DNA of 64,000 bases, taken from an uncultured Acidobacteriota bacterium. GTDB taxonomy: Bacteria > Acidobacteriota > Polarisedimenticolia > Polarisedimenticolales > JAIQFR01. The translations under genes were made by a program, and so were the position numbers. The stretch spans positions 43,109 to 107,108 of the forward strand of contig CALMJU010000070.1 of assembly GCA_937864465.1 (NCBI GenBank), given 5' to 3'. Under the pieces are notes generated by a model that ran no database searches, was not told the DNA's origin, and was given only the letters and a program-made list of their open reading frames with translations. Positions within the stretch are counted from its first letter, which is position 1. Each line of letters begins with the position of its first letter. Below, piece by piece: positions 34,593 through 43,466 of this stretch.

Positions 34593-35675
34593 GTGCCGAC
34601 GAGAAGGAGCCCGAGGGAGCGGGAGATCCGGGCGATCCCGAAGGTCGAGCTGCACCAGCACGTGGACGGCTCGATCCCGCTCCGGACCTCCTGGTCGCTG
34701 ATGACGCGGCACGGGCTGAACCCCGTCCCGACCCTCCGCGAGATGCGCCGTCTCCTGCAGGTGCAGGCCGACGAGAGCGGCTCGCTCCTCGACTACCTGG
34801 ACAAGTTCCACTTCCCCCTCTGGATCACGCAGTTCTACGAGAACATCCAGCGGGTCACGAGGGACATCGTCGAGGAGGCGTACGGTCACGGCGTGCGGAT
34901 CCTCGAGCTGCGCTACTCCCCGGCGATCCACACGTTCGCCGGTCTCTCCCTGCGGCAGGCGATCCGGGCCGTGCTCTCGGGGATGAACGGCGCCGCGCGG
35001 CGGCACCCGGACCTGGAGGTGGGGCTGATCGTCATCTCGATGCGGCAGCACGGCCCGCACATCGCGAAGATCGTCGCGCGGCAGGCGATCGCCGAGGCCC
35101 AGCATCTCCACGAGCGCACCGGGGTCGTCGGGTTCGACCTCGCCGGGGCCGAGCGGGGAAGCCCCCCGGGCCTCTTCCGCGAGGCCTACGAGATCGCCCG
35201 GAAGGGGGGGCTGGGCGTCACGGTCCACGCGGGCGAGGACGAGGGGCCCGACCGGATCTGGGAGGCGATCGACTCCCTCGGCGCGGACCGGATCGGGCAC
35301 GGCTGCGCCGCCGTCCTGGATCGCGCCCTCCTGAGGCGTCTCGCGAGGGACCGCCTCCTCGTCGAGTGCTGCATCACGTCGAACCGCCAGACGCGCGCGG
35401 TCCGCCCGGAGGACGTCCACCCGATCTTCACCTTCCTGGAGAAGGGCATCCCGGTAGCCGTCTGCACCGACAACACGACGGTCAGCGGAACCGATCAGAC
35501 CCGCGAGAACGCGCTCCTGCTCGAGCGTCTCTCGCTCTCCGGGATCGAGGCGATCCATCGCGAGGCCGCGGCGCACAGCTTCGTCCGCCGCGTCCCCGCC
35601 TTCACGGAGCGGCGGGGGCAGATCGCGGGCCGGCCGGCCCGGCCACGACCTCCTCGCCGGAGGAGCGGACGATGA
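34593..35675 (+). CDS. Adenosine deaminase-like amidohydrolase
   Basis: 360 residues. Zinc-dependent purine deaminase fold: N-terminal KVELHQHVDGSIP (HxH metal pair), GVTVHAGEDEGP (metal His and catalytic Glu region), RIGHGCAAV and the C-terminal CTDNTTVSGTD, where the second Asp of the usual TDDP is Asn. The canonical HxH, H and D ligands are present. It may deaminate adenosine or a relative such as an aminofutalosine or guanine derivative. GTG start after CAGGAGGGA. The stop overlaps the ATG of the next gene (ATGA). Confidence 0.85.
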   Translation: MPTRRSPREREIRAIPKVELHQHVDGSIPLRTSWSLMTRHGLNPVPTLREMRRLLQVQADESGSLLDYLDKFHFPLWITQFYENIQRVTRDIVEEAYGHGVRILELRYSPAIHTFAGLSLRQAIRAVLSGMNGAARRHPDLEVGLIVISMRQHGPHIAKIVARQAIAEAQHLHERTGVVGFDLAGAERGSPPGLFREAYEIARKGGLGVTVHAGEDEGPDRIWEAIDSLGADRIGHGCAAVLDRALLRRLARDRLLVECCITSNRQTRAVRPEDVHPIFTFLEKGIPVAVCTDNTTVSGTDQTRENALLLERLSLSGIEAIHREAAAHSFVRRVPAFTERRGQIAGRPARPRPPRRRSGR

Positions 35676-36397
35676 GCTCCGCGCGGCACCCGAGGAACGT
35701 CGAGCACATCCTCGACCACCAGATGCTCCAGTGGGACCTGAGGCGGCGGATCGCCGAGGAGGACGGCGGGGCCGGCCGCGGGAGGGCGACGCGCGCCGAG
35801 GGGCCGTGGATCTCCATCTCGAAGCAGGCCGGGGCGGAATCGGAGGGGATCGCGGAGATCCTCGGCAAGAGCCTCGGCTGGCAGGTTTTCGACCGGGAGC
35901 TCGTCGAGGCGATCGCGCGGGAGACCAGCACGCGGGAGCGGGTGCTCTCCCGCCTCGACGAGAGGGCGGTGGGACGGTTCGACGAGTGGCTCGCCCAGCT
36001 CATCGTCCCGGGCCAGCAGCCGCAGGTCTCCTACCTGCAGCAGATGGCCCGCGTGATCTGGGCCCTGGCGAAGCACGGGGGCGTGATCCTCCTCGGCCGC
36101 GGGGCGAACTGGTTCCTGGACGCCCGGCACGGGCTCCGCGTCCGGATCGTCGCGCCGCACGACGTGCGCGTGGCGAGGATCGCGGCGCAGGAGGCGCTCA
36201 CGCCGAAGGAGGCGGAGCGCAGGGTCCGGTCGGCCGACGCCTCGACGGCCGCCTTCATCCGCCAGGTCTACCGCCGGGACATCGACGACCCGCTGGGCTA
36301 CGACCTGGTGGTCAACACCGGCTCCCTCGAGCGGGAGGTCGCGGCCGAGGCGATCCTCGGCGCCGCCAGGAGCAAGCTCGGCGAGCTGCGGGGCTGA
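35672..36397 (+). CDS. Cytidylate-kinase-like family protein
   Basis: 241 residues. The core resembles the Cytidylate_kin2 group: ISISKQAGAESEGIAEILGKSLGWQVFDREL, then HGGVILLGRGANWFLD and LRVRIVAPHDVRVARIA. The P-loop is degenerate; the GAESEG segment replaces GxxGxGK[ST], as is usual in this group. The substrate is uncharacterised. Coupled to the adenosine deaminase-like gene by a 4-base overlap, suggesting a nucleotide-salvage or signalling role. Confidence 0.8.
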   Translation: MSSARHPRNVEHILDHQMLQWDLRRRIAEEDGGAGRGRATRAEGPWISISKQAGAESEGIAEILGKSLGWQVFDRELVEAIARETSTRERVLSRLDERAVGRFDEWLAQLIVPGQQPQVSYLQQMARVIWALAKHGGVILLGRGANWFLDARHGLRVRIVAPHDVRVARIAAQEALTPKEAERRVRSADASTAAFIRQVYRRDIDDPLGYDLVVNTGSLEREVAAEAILGAARSKLGELRG

Positions 36398-36412
36398 CCG
36401 GGACCCCGGCCG

Positions 36413-38515
36413 TCAGAGCTTCCGGACGAGCGGCCCGCCGGATGCCGCCGCGACCCCCTTCGCCCGGTTCTCCCCGTCCACGAACGCGAGGAACGAGTAC
36501 TTGCCGTAGTGGACGAGCTTCCTGCCCGCCGCGCGCACGGCGTCCGCCGAGAGGCCGAGGAAGAGGCCGACGCCCCGCGCCGGCTCCCCTCTCTTGCGCC
36601 CGACCGCGAGGAGCGCCGCCCCGGCGTCCGCATACTCCACGCCCTGCACGACGAAGCGATCGCCCGCGGCCGACACCTCGGCGGGAAGCCCCGCGAGCAG
36701 TCGTTCGAATGCCTCTCCCCGGGGCATCCCGAGCAGGAGCACCGACCGGCCCGAGAGAGACTCGGCCGCCGCCTTCGAGGCGTCGACGACCTCCCCTTCG
36801 CCGGTCCGGGTCAGCGTCCCCGCCATCTCGCGGTAGGCGGCGACCGTGGCGGCTTCCGCGCCGTCGTCCACGACGAGGAGGGTCCTCGGGTCCCCGAGGA
36901 GCAGAGAGAGCACGGGCGGCATCTCCGCCGGGTCGAGGCGCCGGAAGACGTCCTGGTCCGGGTCCGCCACGAGACGGTCGGGACGGAACGGGAGCTGCGC
37001 GGAGAAGCTCGTCGATCCCCCCTCGACCTCGACCGTCCTCGTCGCCGTCTTCCCCTCTCCTTCGAACGCGAGCGGCACGAGCAGCCTCCAGGCGCCGTCC
37101 TTCTGCCGCACCTCGCCGCGCACGATCCATTCGCGTCCGCCCTCGGAAAGCGAGACGTCCCCGAGCGAGAGCGACGGCGCGCCCGGCCTCGGGACCCACT
37201 GCTCGAAGAACCAGCCGAGGTCCTCGCCCGCCTCCTTCGAGAACTCCTTCCTCCACGTCCCCCAGGAGACGGGACGGTACAGGAAGTCGCGATAGACGCG
37301 CCGGAGCACGGCGTCGAACCGCTCGCGGCCGAGCCGCCGCTCGAGCATGTGGAAGACCATCATCGACTTCCCGTAGCCGATCGAGCGCGTCGCCGGGGTC
37401 GAGCGCTCGGTGAACTGCGAGAGCGGCAGGTCGCGCCCGGGCTCCGAGACGTAGTTCGTGTAGTCGCGCGCCGTCTCGCGCCGGTACTCCGCGGCGGCCG
37501 CGGGAGACTCCATCGCCTTGTACCGGTAGTCGGCGGAGTAGGTCGTCAGCCCCTCGCACCAGTTTCCGCCCCTCTCGTCCACGAAAACCCCGTTCCCCCA
37601 CCAGTTGTGCGCCACCTCGTGCCCGAGCGACGTCCCGAGGATGAACGGGAGCTTCATCACCTCGCGGCCGAGGAGCGTGTACCCCGGCATCCCGTACCCG
37701 GTCGGGAAGAAGTTCTCGACGACCGTGAACCGGTCGTAGGCGTACGGGCCGAGCCAGGACGAGTAGAGATCCAGGTATCTCTCGACCGCCGCGAGGTACG
37801 GCTCCGCCAGGTCGGCGTCCTCGGGGAACAGGTACGCGGCGACCGCGATCCCGCCGTGGTCGCGCTCGAACCGCTTCCAGCGGCCGGCGGCGAGATTCAG
37901 CCCGTCCTTCGGCCAGCGCCCCTCGAAGACGGTCCGCGTGCCGGACTCGCTCTCCTCGCGAACGGCACGGCTCCCCTCGACCATCGCCTCCCAGCCCGGA
38001 GGGAGCCGCACCTCGACCCTTGAGCGGTCGAAGGAAGCGCCTCCGACCGGCCTCGGATACCACGCGGCCGAGGAGGACAGGAACGCTCCCTCGGCCTGGA
38101 TCGTCCCCTCGGTCTGGTCGGCGATCCGCTCGCGCGAGAATCGTGCGACCGCGGGCGGCTCGTGGATCGTCCCGGCGTAGCGGAACACCACGCGGCGAAG
38201 CTCGCCCTCCTTCCCGTCGAGCCGCACGACGACCGCCGGTTTCTTTCGATCCGCGGGAGCGGGCTCCATCCGGAACGGCGCGCCCGCGCCGTCTTCCTCG
38301 ACCGCCGAGACCGCGAGCCCCGGATGCAGCTCCAAGGCGATCTCGCCGGATCCGGGGACCGCGACGTCGAGCGCCGCCGTCGCCTCGATCCGGTGCGCCT
38401 CGGGGTCGATCCGGACCTCGAGGTCGAGACCCCTGCCGGCCCCCTTCGCCTGCGAACCCGCGAACCCCGCGGCCGGAACCGCGAGGAGAGCGCACAGCAC
38501 GAACACGCGACGCAT
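36413..38515 (-). CDS. Secreted M1-family metallopeptidase
   Basis: 700 residues with a signal peptide (VFVLCALLAVPAAGFAG). An N-terminal beta domain precedes the gluzincin domain: GHEVAHNWWGNGV at residues 296-308 and the third zinc ligand Glu in NWCEGLTTYSADY about 18 residues later. The GMEN-type exopeptidase loop is not obvious; YGMPGYTLL lies at the expected place, so it may act on peptides differently from classic aminopeptidases. A 200-residue C-terminal part has no recognised domain. Start at ATG with AAGGAGG. Confidence 0.9.
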   Translation of the reverse strand: MRRVFVLCALLAVPAAGFAGSQAKGAGRGLDLEVRIDPEAHRIEATAALDVAVPGSGEIALELHPGLAVSAVEEDGAGAPFRMEPAPADRKKPAVVVRLDGKEGELRRVVFRYAGTIHEPPAVARFSRERIADQTEGTIQAEGAFLSSSAAWYPRPVGGASFDRSRVEVRLPPGWEAMVEGSRAVREESESGTRTVFEGRWPKDGLNLAAGRWKRFERDHGGIAVAAYLFPEDADLAEPYLAAVERYLDLYSSWLGPYAYDRFTVVENFFPTGYGMPGYTLLGREVMKLPFILGTSLGHEVAHNWWGNGVFVDERGGNWCEGLTTYSADYRYKAMESPAAAAEYRRETARDYTNYVSEPGRDLPLSQFTERSTPATRSIGYGKSMMVFHMLERRLGRERFDAVLRRVYRDFLYRPVSWGTWRKEFSKEAGEDLGWFFEQWVPRPGAPSLSLGDVSLSEGGREWIVRGEVRQKDGAWRLLVPLAFEGEGKTATRTVEVEGGSTSFSAQLPFRPDRLVADPDQDVFRRLDPAEMPPVLSLLLGDPRTLLVVDDGAEAATVAAYREMAGTLTRTGEGEVVDASKAAAESLSGRSVLLLGMPRGEAFERLLAGLPAEVSAAGDRFVVQGVEYADAGAALLAVGRKRGEPARGVGLFLGLSADAVRAAGRKLVHYGKYSFLAFVDGENRAKGVAAASGGPLVRKL

Positions 38516-38947
38516 CTCGAGCCTCCTTCGACCCCGGTAGTGCACCAGCGAATCCTCGGGCCATCGTTCCCGTTCACAACGCCTCGCACGGCAACGACTG
38601 GCCCTGCCGTGCCTGCGTCGAACTCGTCGTCGAGCAGCGGGGCGGGAGAATGCACCTGCCTGTCGTCGCTCTTCGACGCGCCGCGTGACGACCGGAATCC
38701 CCGCGTAGGAACCACGGCATTCCTCGGGGGGCCGTGTGCCTGCTTCGCGATTCCGGGCCTCTCGAGCGCGACGCGCAGCCCGTCCGCGCCTGCCGCGATC
38801 CTCCACCGGCCGAACCCACAAGCATCCGCTGCGCGGCAACGATCTTACCGTCCGTACGGAGGCGATTGCCCGCCGGGATTTTTCGAAAACCCCTTGACAT
38901 CTGAAATCTTGGTGATATCATTCCGATGTCAACCAAGGAGGTTCGCC
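38516..38947. other. 432-bp intergenic region between divergent genes
   Basis: Apart from the peptidase ribosome site at one end and the SPFH promoter at the other, I find no gene, repeat or hairpin of note. The last 70 bases are clearly AT-richer than the rest. No protein reading frame here resembles a known family. Confidence 0.5.
38894..38921 (+). promoter_or_regulatory. Sigma-70-type promoter of the SPFH operon
   Basis: TTGACA (38894-38899) and TATCAT (38916-38921), spaced by 16 bases. It is the best full promoter in the window. A strong AAGGAGG (38935-38941) follows, then the ATG at 38948. Confidence 0.75.
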
Positions 38948-39817
38948 ATGATCCGTGAAGTTCGCAGGGACGCCATCCCGGGAATCCCGGTGCTGATCCT
39001 CTTCTTCCTCGCCCTTCTCGGCTCCATCGCCTGGCTGATCTCGGCCGGCATCCGGAACTCCGGCGCCGAGGGGATCGCCGCGGGCCTCTGCGCCGTGATC
39101 TCCATCGTCGTGCTCCTCGGCGTGTTCACGGTCCACCCGAATCAGGGCCGGGTGATGCAGCTGTTCGGCTCGTACCGCGGCACGGCACACGAGACGGGCC
39201 TGCGGTGGGCGAATCCGTTCTACACGAAGAAGCCGATCTCGCTCCGCGTGCGGAACTTCGAGACCGCCAAGCTCAAGGTCAACGACCGGCGCGGCAACCC
39301 GGTCGAGATCGCGACCGTCGTCGTCTGGAAGGTCGTGGACACCGCCGAGGCGGCGTTCCAGGTGGACAACTACGAGAACTTCGTGCACGTCCAGAGCGAA
39401 GCGGCGCTCCGGAACCTCGCGACCGGCTACCCGTACGACGCCCACCGCGAGGGGGAGACCGCCCTCTCGAGCCACACCGCGGAGATCTCGGCGCAGCTCA
39501 AGGTCGAGATCCAGGAGCGCCTCGCCCAGGCGGGCGTCGAGGTGATCGAGACGAGGATCAGCCACCTCGCGTACTCGCCGGAGATCGCCGCAGCAATGCT
39601 GCGGCGCCAGCAGGCCGCCGCGGTCGTCGCCGCACGGCAGACGATCGTCGAGGGGGCCGTCGGCATGGTCGAGACCGCCCTCGACATGCTGGCCGCGAAG
39701 AACGTGATCACGCTCGACGAGGAGCGCAAGGCCGCGATGGTCAGCAACCTGCTGGTCGTCCTCTGCAGCGAGCAGAATACGCAGCCGGTGGTCAACACCG
39801 GGACGATCTATCAATAG
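38948..39817 (+). CDS. SPFH/band-7 membrane protein
   Basis: 289 residues. Two hydrophobic helices at residues 15-35 and 45-62 are followed by the prohibitin-like domain: [53 protein letters not shown] and [21 protein letters not shown]. The C-terminal part is a coiled-coil-like Ala-rich helix. Such proteins form membrane microdomain scaffolds and can control proteolysis. Own strong promoter. Followed 18 bp later by a ribbon-helix-helix-like gene and then a zinc-ribbon gene, an arrangement that seems to be a functional trio. Confidence 0.93.
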   Translation: MIREVRRDAIPGIPVLILFFLALLGSIAWLISAGIRNSGAEGIAAGLCAVISIVVLLGVFTVHPNQGRVMQLFGSYRGTAHETGLRWANPFYTKKPISLRVRNFETAKLKVNDRRGNPVEIATVVVWKVVDTAEAAFQVDNYENFVHVQSEAALRNLATGYPYDAHREGETALSSHTAEISAQLKVEIQERLAQAGVEVIETRISHLAYSPEIAAAMLRRQQAAAVVAARQTIVEGAVGMVETALDMLAAKNVITLDEERKAAMVSNLLVVLCSEQNTQPVVNTGTIYQ

Positions 39818-39835
39818 GCGCCCGGAGAGCGGCCC

Positions 39836-40069
39836 ATGGCAGAGCGGAAGGCGTTCCTGCTGCGAATCGACCCGAAGCTCCACGACGCCCTCGCGCGCTG
39901 GGCCTCGGACGATCTCCGGAGCCTGAACGGCCAGATCGAGTTCCTGCTCCGCAGGGCCCTCGCCGAGCGGGGGCGTCTCCCGGGCCGTCTCGAGGAGGCG
40001 CCGGAACGAGAAGGGGGCGCCGGGCCCGGAGAGCCCGGCGCGCCCGGTTCGCGGAGGACCGAACCGTGA
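39836..40069 (+). CDS. Small Arc-like ribbon-helix-helix protein
   Basis: 77 residues. The first 45 resemble a ribbon-helix-helix fold of the Arc type: KAFLLRIDPKLHDALARWA (beta strand and first helix), SLNGQIEFLLRRALAERGR (second helix, including the N-x-Q-I-E-x-L-L pattern). The tail is Gly/Pro/Glu-rich. It would bind DNA as a dimer, perhaps controlling its own operon. The stop overlaps the GTG of the zinc-ribbon gene by 4 bases. Confidence 0.75.
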   Translation: MAERKAFLLRIDPKLHDALARWASDDLRSLNGQIEFLLRRALAERGRLPGRLEEAPEREGGAGPGEPGAPGSRRTEP

Positions 40070-40308
40070 GCGACAACGTGATCGACTGCCCGCGCTGCCG
40101 CGTCCGCATGGAGCCCGGCTACGTGCTCGACTTCTCCCACACGTCCAGCCAGAAGCGGATCAGGTGGATCGAGGGAGCCCCCGAGAAGAGGCTTTTCGGC
40201 GACTTCAGGACGCGGGGGAAGCGGCAGTTCGACGTTATGGCCCACCGCTGCCGCCTGTGCGGCTACCTGATCTGGTTCGCGCCCGATCCGAGCGGGAACG
40301 CGGGCTGA
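40066..40308 (+). CDS. Small zinc-ribbon protein
   Basis: 80 residues. Two Cys pairs, DCPRCRVRMEPGY at the N-terminus and HRCRLCGYLIWF near the C-terminus, bracket a 50-residue spacer and would form one zinc ribbon. The layout resembles small DUF6487-like (PF20097) proteins, but I name this only as a likeness. Function unknown. Third gene of the SPFH operon and coupled to the ribbon-helix-helix gene by a GTGA overlap. Confidence 0.7.
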   Translation: MSDNVIDCPRCRVRMEPGYVLDFSHTSSQKRIRWIEGAPEKRLFGDFRTRGKRQFDVMAHRCRLCGYLIWFAPDPSGNAG

Positions 40309-40351
40309 CGAGACCCCGACGTTCCCGCTTCCCCCACCCCGCCGGAAGGGG

Positions 40352-40357
40352 TAGAAT
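40352..40357 (+). promoter_or_regulatory. -10 box TAGAAT upstream of icd-mdh
   Basis: TAGAAT lies 67 bases before the icd ATG in otherwise GC-rich sequence; no matching -35 is seen. It follows the zinc-ribbon stop by about 43 bases, so the TCA genes probably have their own promoter. Confidence 0.45.
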
Positions 40358-40424
40358 CGCCGATCGCACCGCGGGCACGGGATCGGCAAAGCCCCTGAAC
40401 ACGCGATCGCGCGGGGAGGAAGGG

Positions 40425-41639
40425 ATGGATCGGCAGGCAATCGAACGGGCGAAGGAGCACTTCGGGAAGCTTCTGGAGGAGCAGATGAAGCGCATGGAGG
40501 CGCTTCGCTCCGCGCCGGACTGGGTGGACTACGCCAAGCTCGACACGATCCGGATCGGCATCCTGGGCGGGGACGGGATCGGGCCTTTCATCGCGAAGGA
40601 GTCCAAGAGGATCCTCGCCGAGCTCCTGAAGGACGAGATCTCCTCGAAGCGCGTGGTCATGGAGGACATCGAGGGGCTCACGATCGAGAACCGGGCGAAG
40701 CACGGGAAGGCCATTCCCGACGACGTGCTCGCCGAGATCAAGAAGTACCACGTGACGCTCAAGGGCCCGACGACGACGCCGCGCAAGGGCGACCCCTGGC
40801 CGAACATCGAGAGCTGCAACGTCGCCCTGCGCAAGGAGCTCGACCTCTTCGCGAACGTCCGGCCGGTGCGGGTCCCCGAGCAGGGCATCGACTGGATCTT
40901 CTTCCGCGAGAACACGGAGGACGTCTACGCGCTCGGCTCGCGCGGGATCGAGGTGGACGCGGACATCGCGATCGACTTCCGCCTGATCAGCGCCCCCGGA
41001 GCGGACCGGATCGCCCGCCTGGCCTTCGAGCACGCGAAGAAGCAGGGACGCACCAGGGTCACGTGCGTGACGAAGGCGAACGTCGTCAAGACGACGGACG
41101 GCCGGTTCCTCGAGAACTTCTACCGCATCGCGAAGGACTATCCGGGGATCCAGGCCGACGACTGGTACATCGACATCATGACGGCGAAGCTCGTGGACGA
41201 GAAGAGGCGCAGGGACTTCCAGGTGCTGTGCCTCCCCAACCTCTACGGGGACATCCTCACGGACGAGGCCGCGGAGTTCCAGGGCGGCGTCGGGACCGCC
41301 GGCTCCGCGAACATCGGCAAGCAGTACGCGATGTTCGAGGCGATCCACGGGAGCGCCCCGCGCATGGTGACCGAAGGGAGGGCGGGGCACGCCGACCCCG
41401 CGAGCATGATCCGGGCGGCCGCGATGCTCGTCGGGCACATCGGCCGTCCCGACAAGCAGCGACTGCTCGAGGCGGCCCTCGACGTGTGCGGCCAGTACGA
41501 GCGGAAGCTCGTCGTGACCGGGCGGACCGACGGCGCCTCGGGACGCGACTACGCGGAGTACGTGATGCAGACGATGAGCGACCCCCGGCTTCTCGCGCGG
41601 TGGGAGGCGTATCGCGGGGGAAAGGAATCGAAGAGGTAG
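40425..41639 (+). CDS. icd: Isocitrate/isopropylmalate dehydrogenase family enzyme, probably isocitrate dehydrogenase
   Basis: 404 residues. N-terminal GILGGDGIGPFIAKES, substrate region FFRENTEDVYALGSRG, VTKANVVKTTDGRF, metal Asp residues in NLYGDILTDEAAEFQGG and the cofactor site EAIHGSAPRMVTEGRAGHADP. The cofactor loop lacks an obvious NADP Lys-Tyr pair, so NAD use is likely but not proved. A 40-residue N-terminal extension precedes the core. Immediate linkage to mdh supports the TCA assignment; a related decarboxylating dehydrogenase cannot be excluded. ATG after GGGGAGGAAGGG. Confidence 0.88.
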   Translation: MDRQAIERAKEHFGKLLEEQMKRMEALRSAPDWVDYAKLDTIRIGILGGDGIGPFIAKESKRILAELLKDEISSKRVVMEDIEGLTIENRAKHGKAIPDDVLAEIKKYHVTLKGPTTTPRKGDPWPNIESCNVALRKELDLFANVRPVRVPEQGIDWIFFRENTEDVYALGSRGIEVDADIAIDFRLISAPGADRIARLAFEHAKKQGRTRVTCVTKANVVKTTDGRFLENFYRIAKDYPGIQADDWYIDIMTAKLVDEKRRRDFQVLCLPNLYGDILTDEAAEFQGGVGTAGSANIGKQYAMFEAIHGSAPRMVTEGRAGHADPASMIRAAAMLVGHIGRPDKQRLLEAALDVCGQYERKLVVTGRTDGASGRDYAEYVMQTMSDPRLLARWEAYRGGKESKR

Positions 41640-41668
41640 AGGGTCCCTTCGGGAGAGAGGAGACGAGC

Positions 41669-42601
41669 ATGCGGAAGAAGATCGCCCTGATCGGTGGAGG
41701 CCAGATCGGCCAGATCCTGGCCATGCTGGCGGCGCAGAGGGAGCTCGGAGACGTCGTCCTCCTGGACATCCCCCCGCTCGAGAACCCCGTAAAGGGGAAG
41801 GCGCTCGACCTGATGGAGATGGCGCCGCACGGGAACTACGACGCGAGCATCACCGGCACCAGCGACTACAAGGACATCGCGGGCGCCGACGTCGTCATCG
41901 TCACGGCGGGTAAGCCCCGCGAGGCCGGGATGACGAGGGAGGACCTCCTCGCCGTCAACATCAAGATCATCACCGACGTGGCCAACGGCGTGAAGGCGAA
42001 CGCACCGAACGCGTTCTGCATCATCGTCACGAACCCGCTCGACGCGATGGTCTACGTCTTCCAGAAGGTGACCGGCTTCCCCAAGAGCCGCGTCGCCGGG
42101 ATGGCGGGCGCCCTCGACACGGCGCGCTGGAGGGCCTTCATCGCGATGGAGCTGGGCGTCTCGGTGGTGGACGTCGCGGGAACCGTGCTCGGCGGCCACG
42201 GGCCGGACATGGTGCCGCTACCCCGCCTCACGACCGTCGGCGGCGTCCCGCTCGCGGACATCGTGTCGAAGGAGACGATCGAGAAGCTCGCCACCCGCAC
42301 GAGGGAGGCTGGGACCGAGATCGTCAAGCTGTTCGGCAAGGGATCCGCGTTCTTCAGCCCCGCCTGGAGCGCCATCACGATGGCGGAGGCGTATCTGAAG
42401 GACAAGAAGCGGGTCATCCCCTGCGCCGCCCTGTGCGAGGGCGAGTACGGGGTGAGGAACCTCTTCATCGGCGTCCCGTGCGTGATCGGCGCGAGGGGCG
42501 TCGAGAAGATCCTGGAGATCAAGCTGACCGACGACGAGAAGGCGATGCTCGCGAAGACGGTCGCCGGCGTCACGAAGACGGTCGCGGAGACCAAGATGTA
42601 G
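41669..42601 (+). CDS. mdh: Malate dehydrogenase
   Basis: 310 residues of the lactate-dehydrogenase-like malate dehydrogenase branch. NAD site KIALIGGGQIGQILAML; mobile loop VIVTAGKPREAGMTREDLL, with Arg following the G-M-T-R pattern of malate specificity; active-site pair in MAGALDTARWRAFIA and TVLGGHGPDMVPL (catalytic His). Oxidises malate to oxaloacetate in the TCA cycle. 29 bp after icd, with GGGAGAGAGGAG as ribosome site; the pair likely forms an operon ended by the hairpin downstream. Confidence 0.97.
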   Translation: MRKKIALIGGGQIGQILAMLAAQRELGDVVLLDIPPLENPVKGKALDLMEMAPHGNYDASITGTSDYKDIAGADVVIVTAGKPREAGMTREDLLAVNIKIITDVANGVKANAPNAFCIIVTNPLDAMVYVFQKVTGFPKSRVAGMAGALDTARWRAFIAMELGVSVVDVAGTVLGGHGPDMVPLPRLTTVGGVPLADIVSKETIEKLATRTREAGTEIVKLFGKGSAFFSPAWSAITMAEAYLKDKKRVIPCAALCEGEYGVRNLFIGVPCVIGARGVEKILEIKLTDDEKAMLAKTVAGVTKTVAETKM

Positions 42602-42607
42602 GGGAGC

Positions 42608-42656
42608 GGGGCCGGGGCCTCCGCGGGCGGCGCCGCCCGCCGCGGGCTCCGGCCCC
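42608..42656. terminator. Long GC hairpin between convergent mdh and ABC permease
   Basis: Outer arms GGGGCCGG (42608-42615) and CCGGCCCC (42649-42656) enclose the perfect palindrome GCGGGCGGCGCCGCCCGC (42623-42640). GTTT follows on the plus strand. Its position between two convergent genes suggests termination in both directions. Confidence 0.75.
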
Positions 42657-42659
42657 GTT

Positions 42660-43466
42660 TCAGTACTGCACGAGCGAGCCTTCCCTCTTCGCCTTCCGGA
42701 TCGCGATCCGCGAGAAGAACAGCCCGAGCGGCAGCAGGACCAGCGTCAGGACCGCGAGATTCAGGATCTCGCCGCGGAGGTCGCGGAGCGTCTTCCCCTG
42801 CAGGAGCGAGCCCCGGACCACGTCGAGGGACCACTTGATCGGCAGGAAGTTCGACACCCACCGGATCGGGGCGGGAAGCAGCGCGGACGGGAAGAACACG
42901 TTGCCGAAGAACGTCGTGACGGCGCTCAGGAAGAAGTTGACCGGGTCCCCCCTCTTGAAATACAGGATGAACGAGGCCGAGAGGATGCCGAGCCCCGCCG
43001 AGGAGAGGAGCGTCAGGACCACGCCGAGCGCGAGCGTCCCGAGGCTCGTCGCGTAGAGCTTCACGCCGAAGACCAGCGTCGCGAACAGCAGGTAGATCGC
43101 CACCCGGATCGCCCCGAACGCGAAGTCCCACGTCGCCTCGGAGAAGATCACGATCGAGGTGGGCGTCGGCGAGACCAGCATCGCCTCGAGCGTCCCGAGC
43201 ATCTGCTCCCCGCGGATCTTGGCCGAGAAGGCGTAGAGCGCGGTCGAGAAGTAGTACTGGAACGAGAGCCCGAGGAGGACCCACGGGAACGGCTCGATGC
43301 CGTCGAGCCCCTCCGTCTTCGGGTTCATCATCTTCGTGATGAAGTAGAACGCGGCGACCGAGAGGAGCATCCCCGCGACCTGCAGGAAGAACGCCAGCCG
43401 GTAGGAGACCTCCGACAGGAAGTCCCTCTGCAGGAAGGCGAGGATCTTCCGCAGGCTCCGGATCAC
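42660..43466 (-). CDS. ABC-2 type transporter permease
   Basis: 268 residues with six hydrophobic helices of the ABC-2 type (first at residues 25-45). The sequence has the family features of helix 2, LLGLSFQYYFSTALYAFSAKIRGEQMLGTLEAML, and a conserved loop GNVFFPSALLPAPIRWVSNFLP. It would export a lipid, polysaccharide or drug, or act in antibiotic resistance; the cargo is unknown. GTG start overlaps the ATPase stop by 4 bases. Confidence 0.9.
   Translation of the reverse strand: MIRSLRKILAFLQRDFLSEVSYRLAFFLQVAGMLLSVAAFYFITKMMNPKTEGLDGIEPFPWVLLGLSFQYYFSTALYAFSAKIRGEQMLGTLEAMLVSPTPTSIVIFSEATWDFAFGAIRVAIYLLFATLVFGVKLYATSLGTLALGVVLTLLSSAGLGILSASFILYFKRGDPVNFFLSAVTTFFGNVFFPSALLPAPIRWVSNFLPIKWSLDVVRGSLLQGKTLRDLRGEILNLAVLTLVLLPLGLFFSRIAIRKAKREGSLVQY

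Noticed and set aside
35672..36397. A true cytidylate kinase (cmk)
   Set aside because: The P-loop is degenerate and the sequence fits the uncharacterised kinase-like group better, so the gene symbol was not used.
38020..38688. A 222-codon plus-strand frame spanning the start of the M1 peptidase
   Set aside because: Arg/Pro-rich, antisense to the signal peptide and N-terminal domain of a well-supported gene, with no ribosome site.
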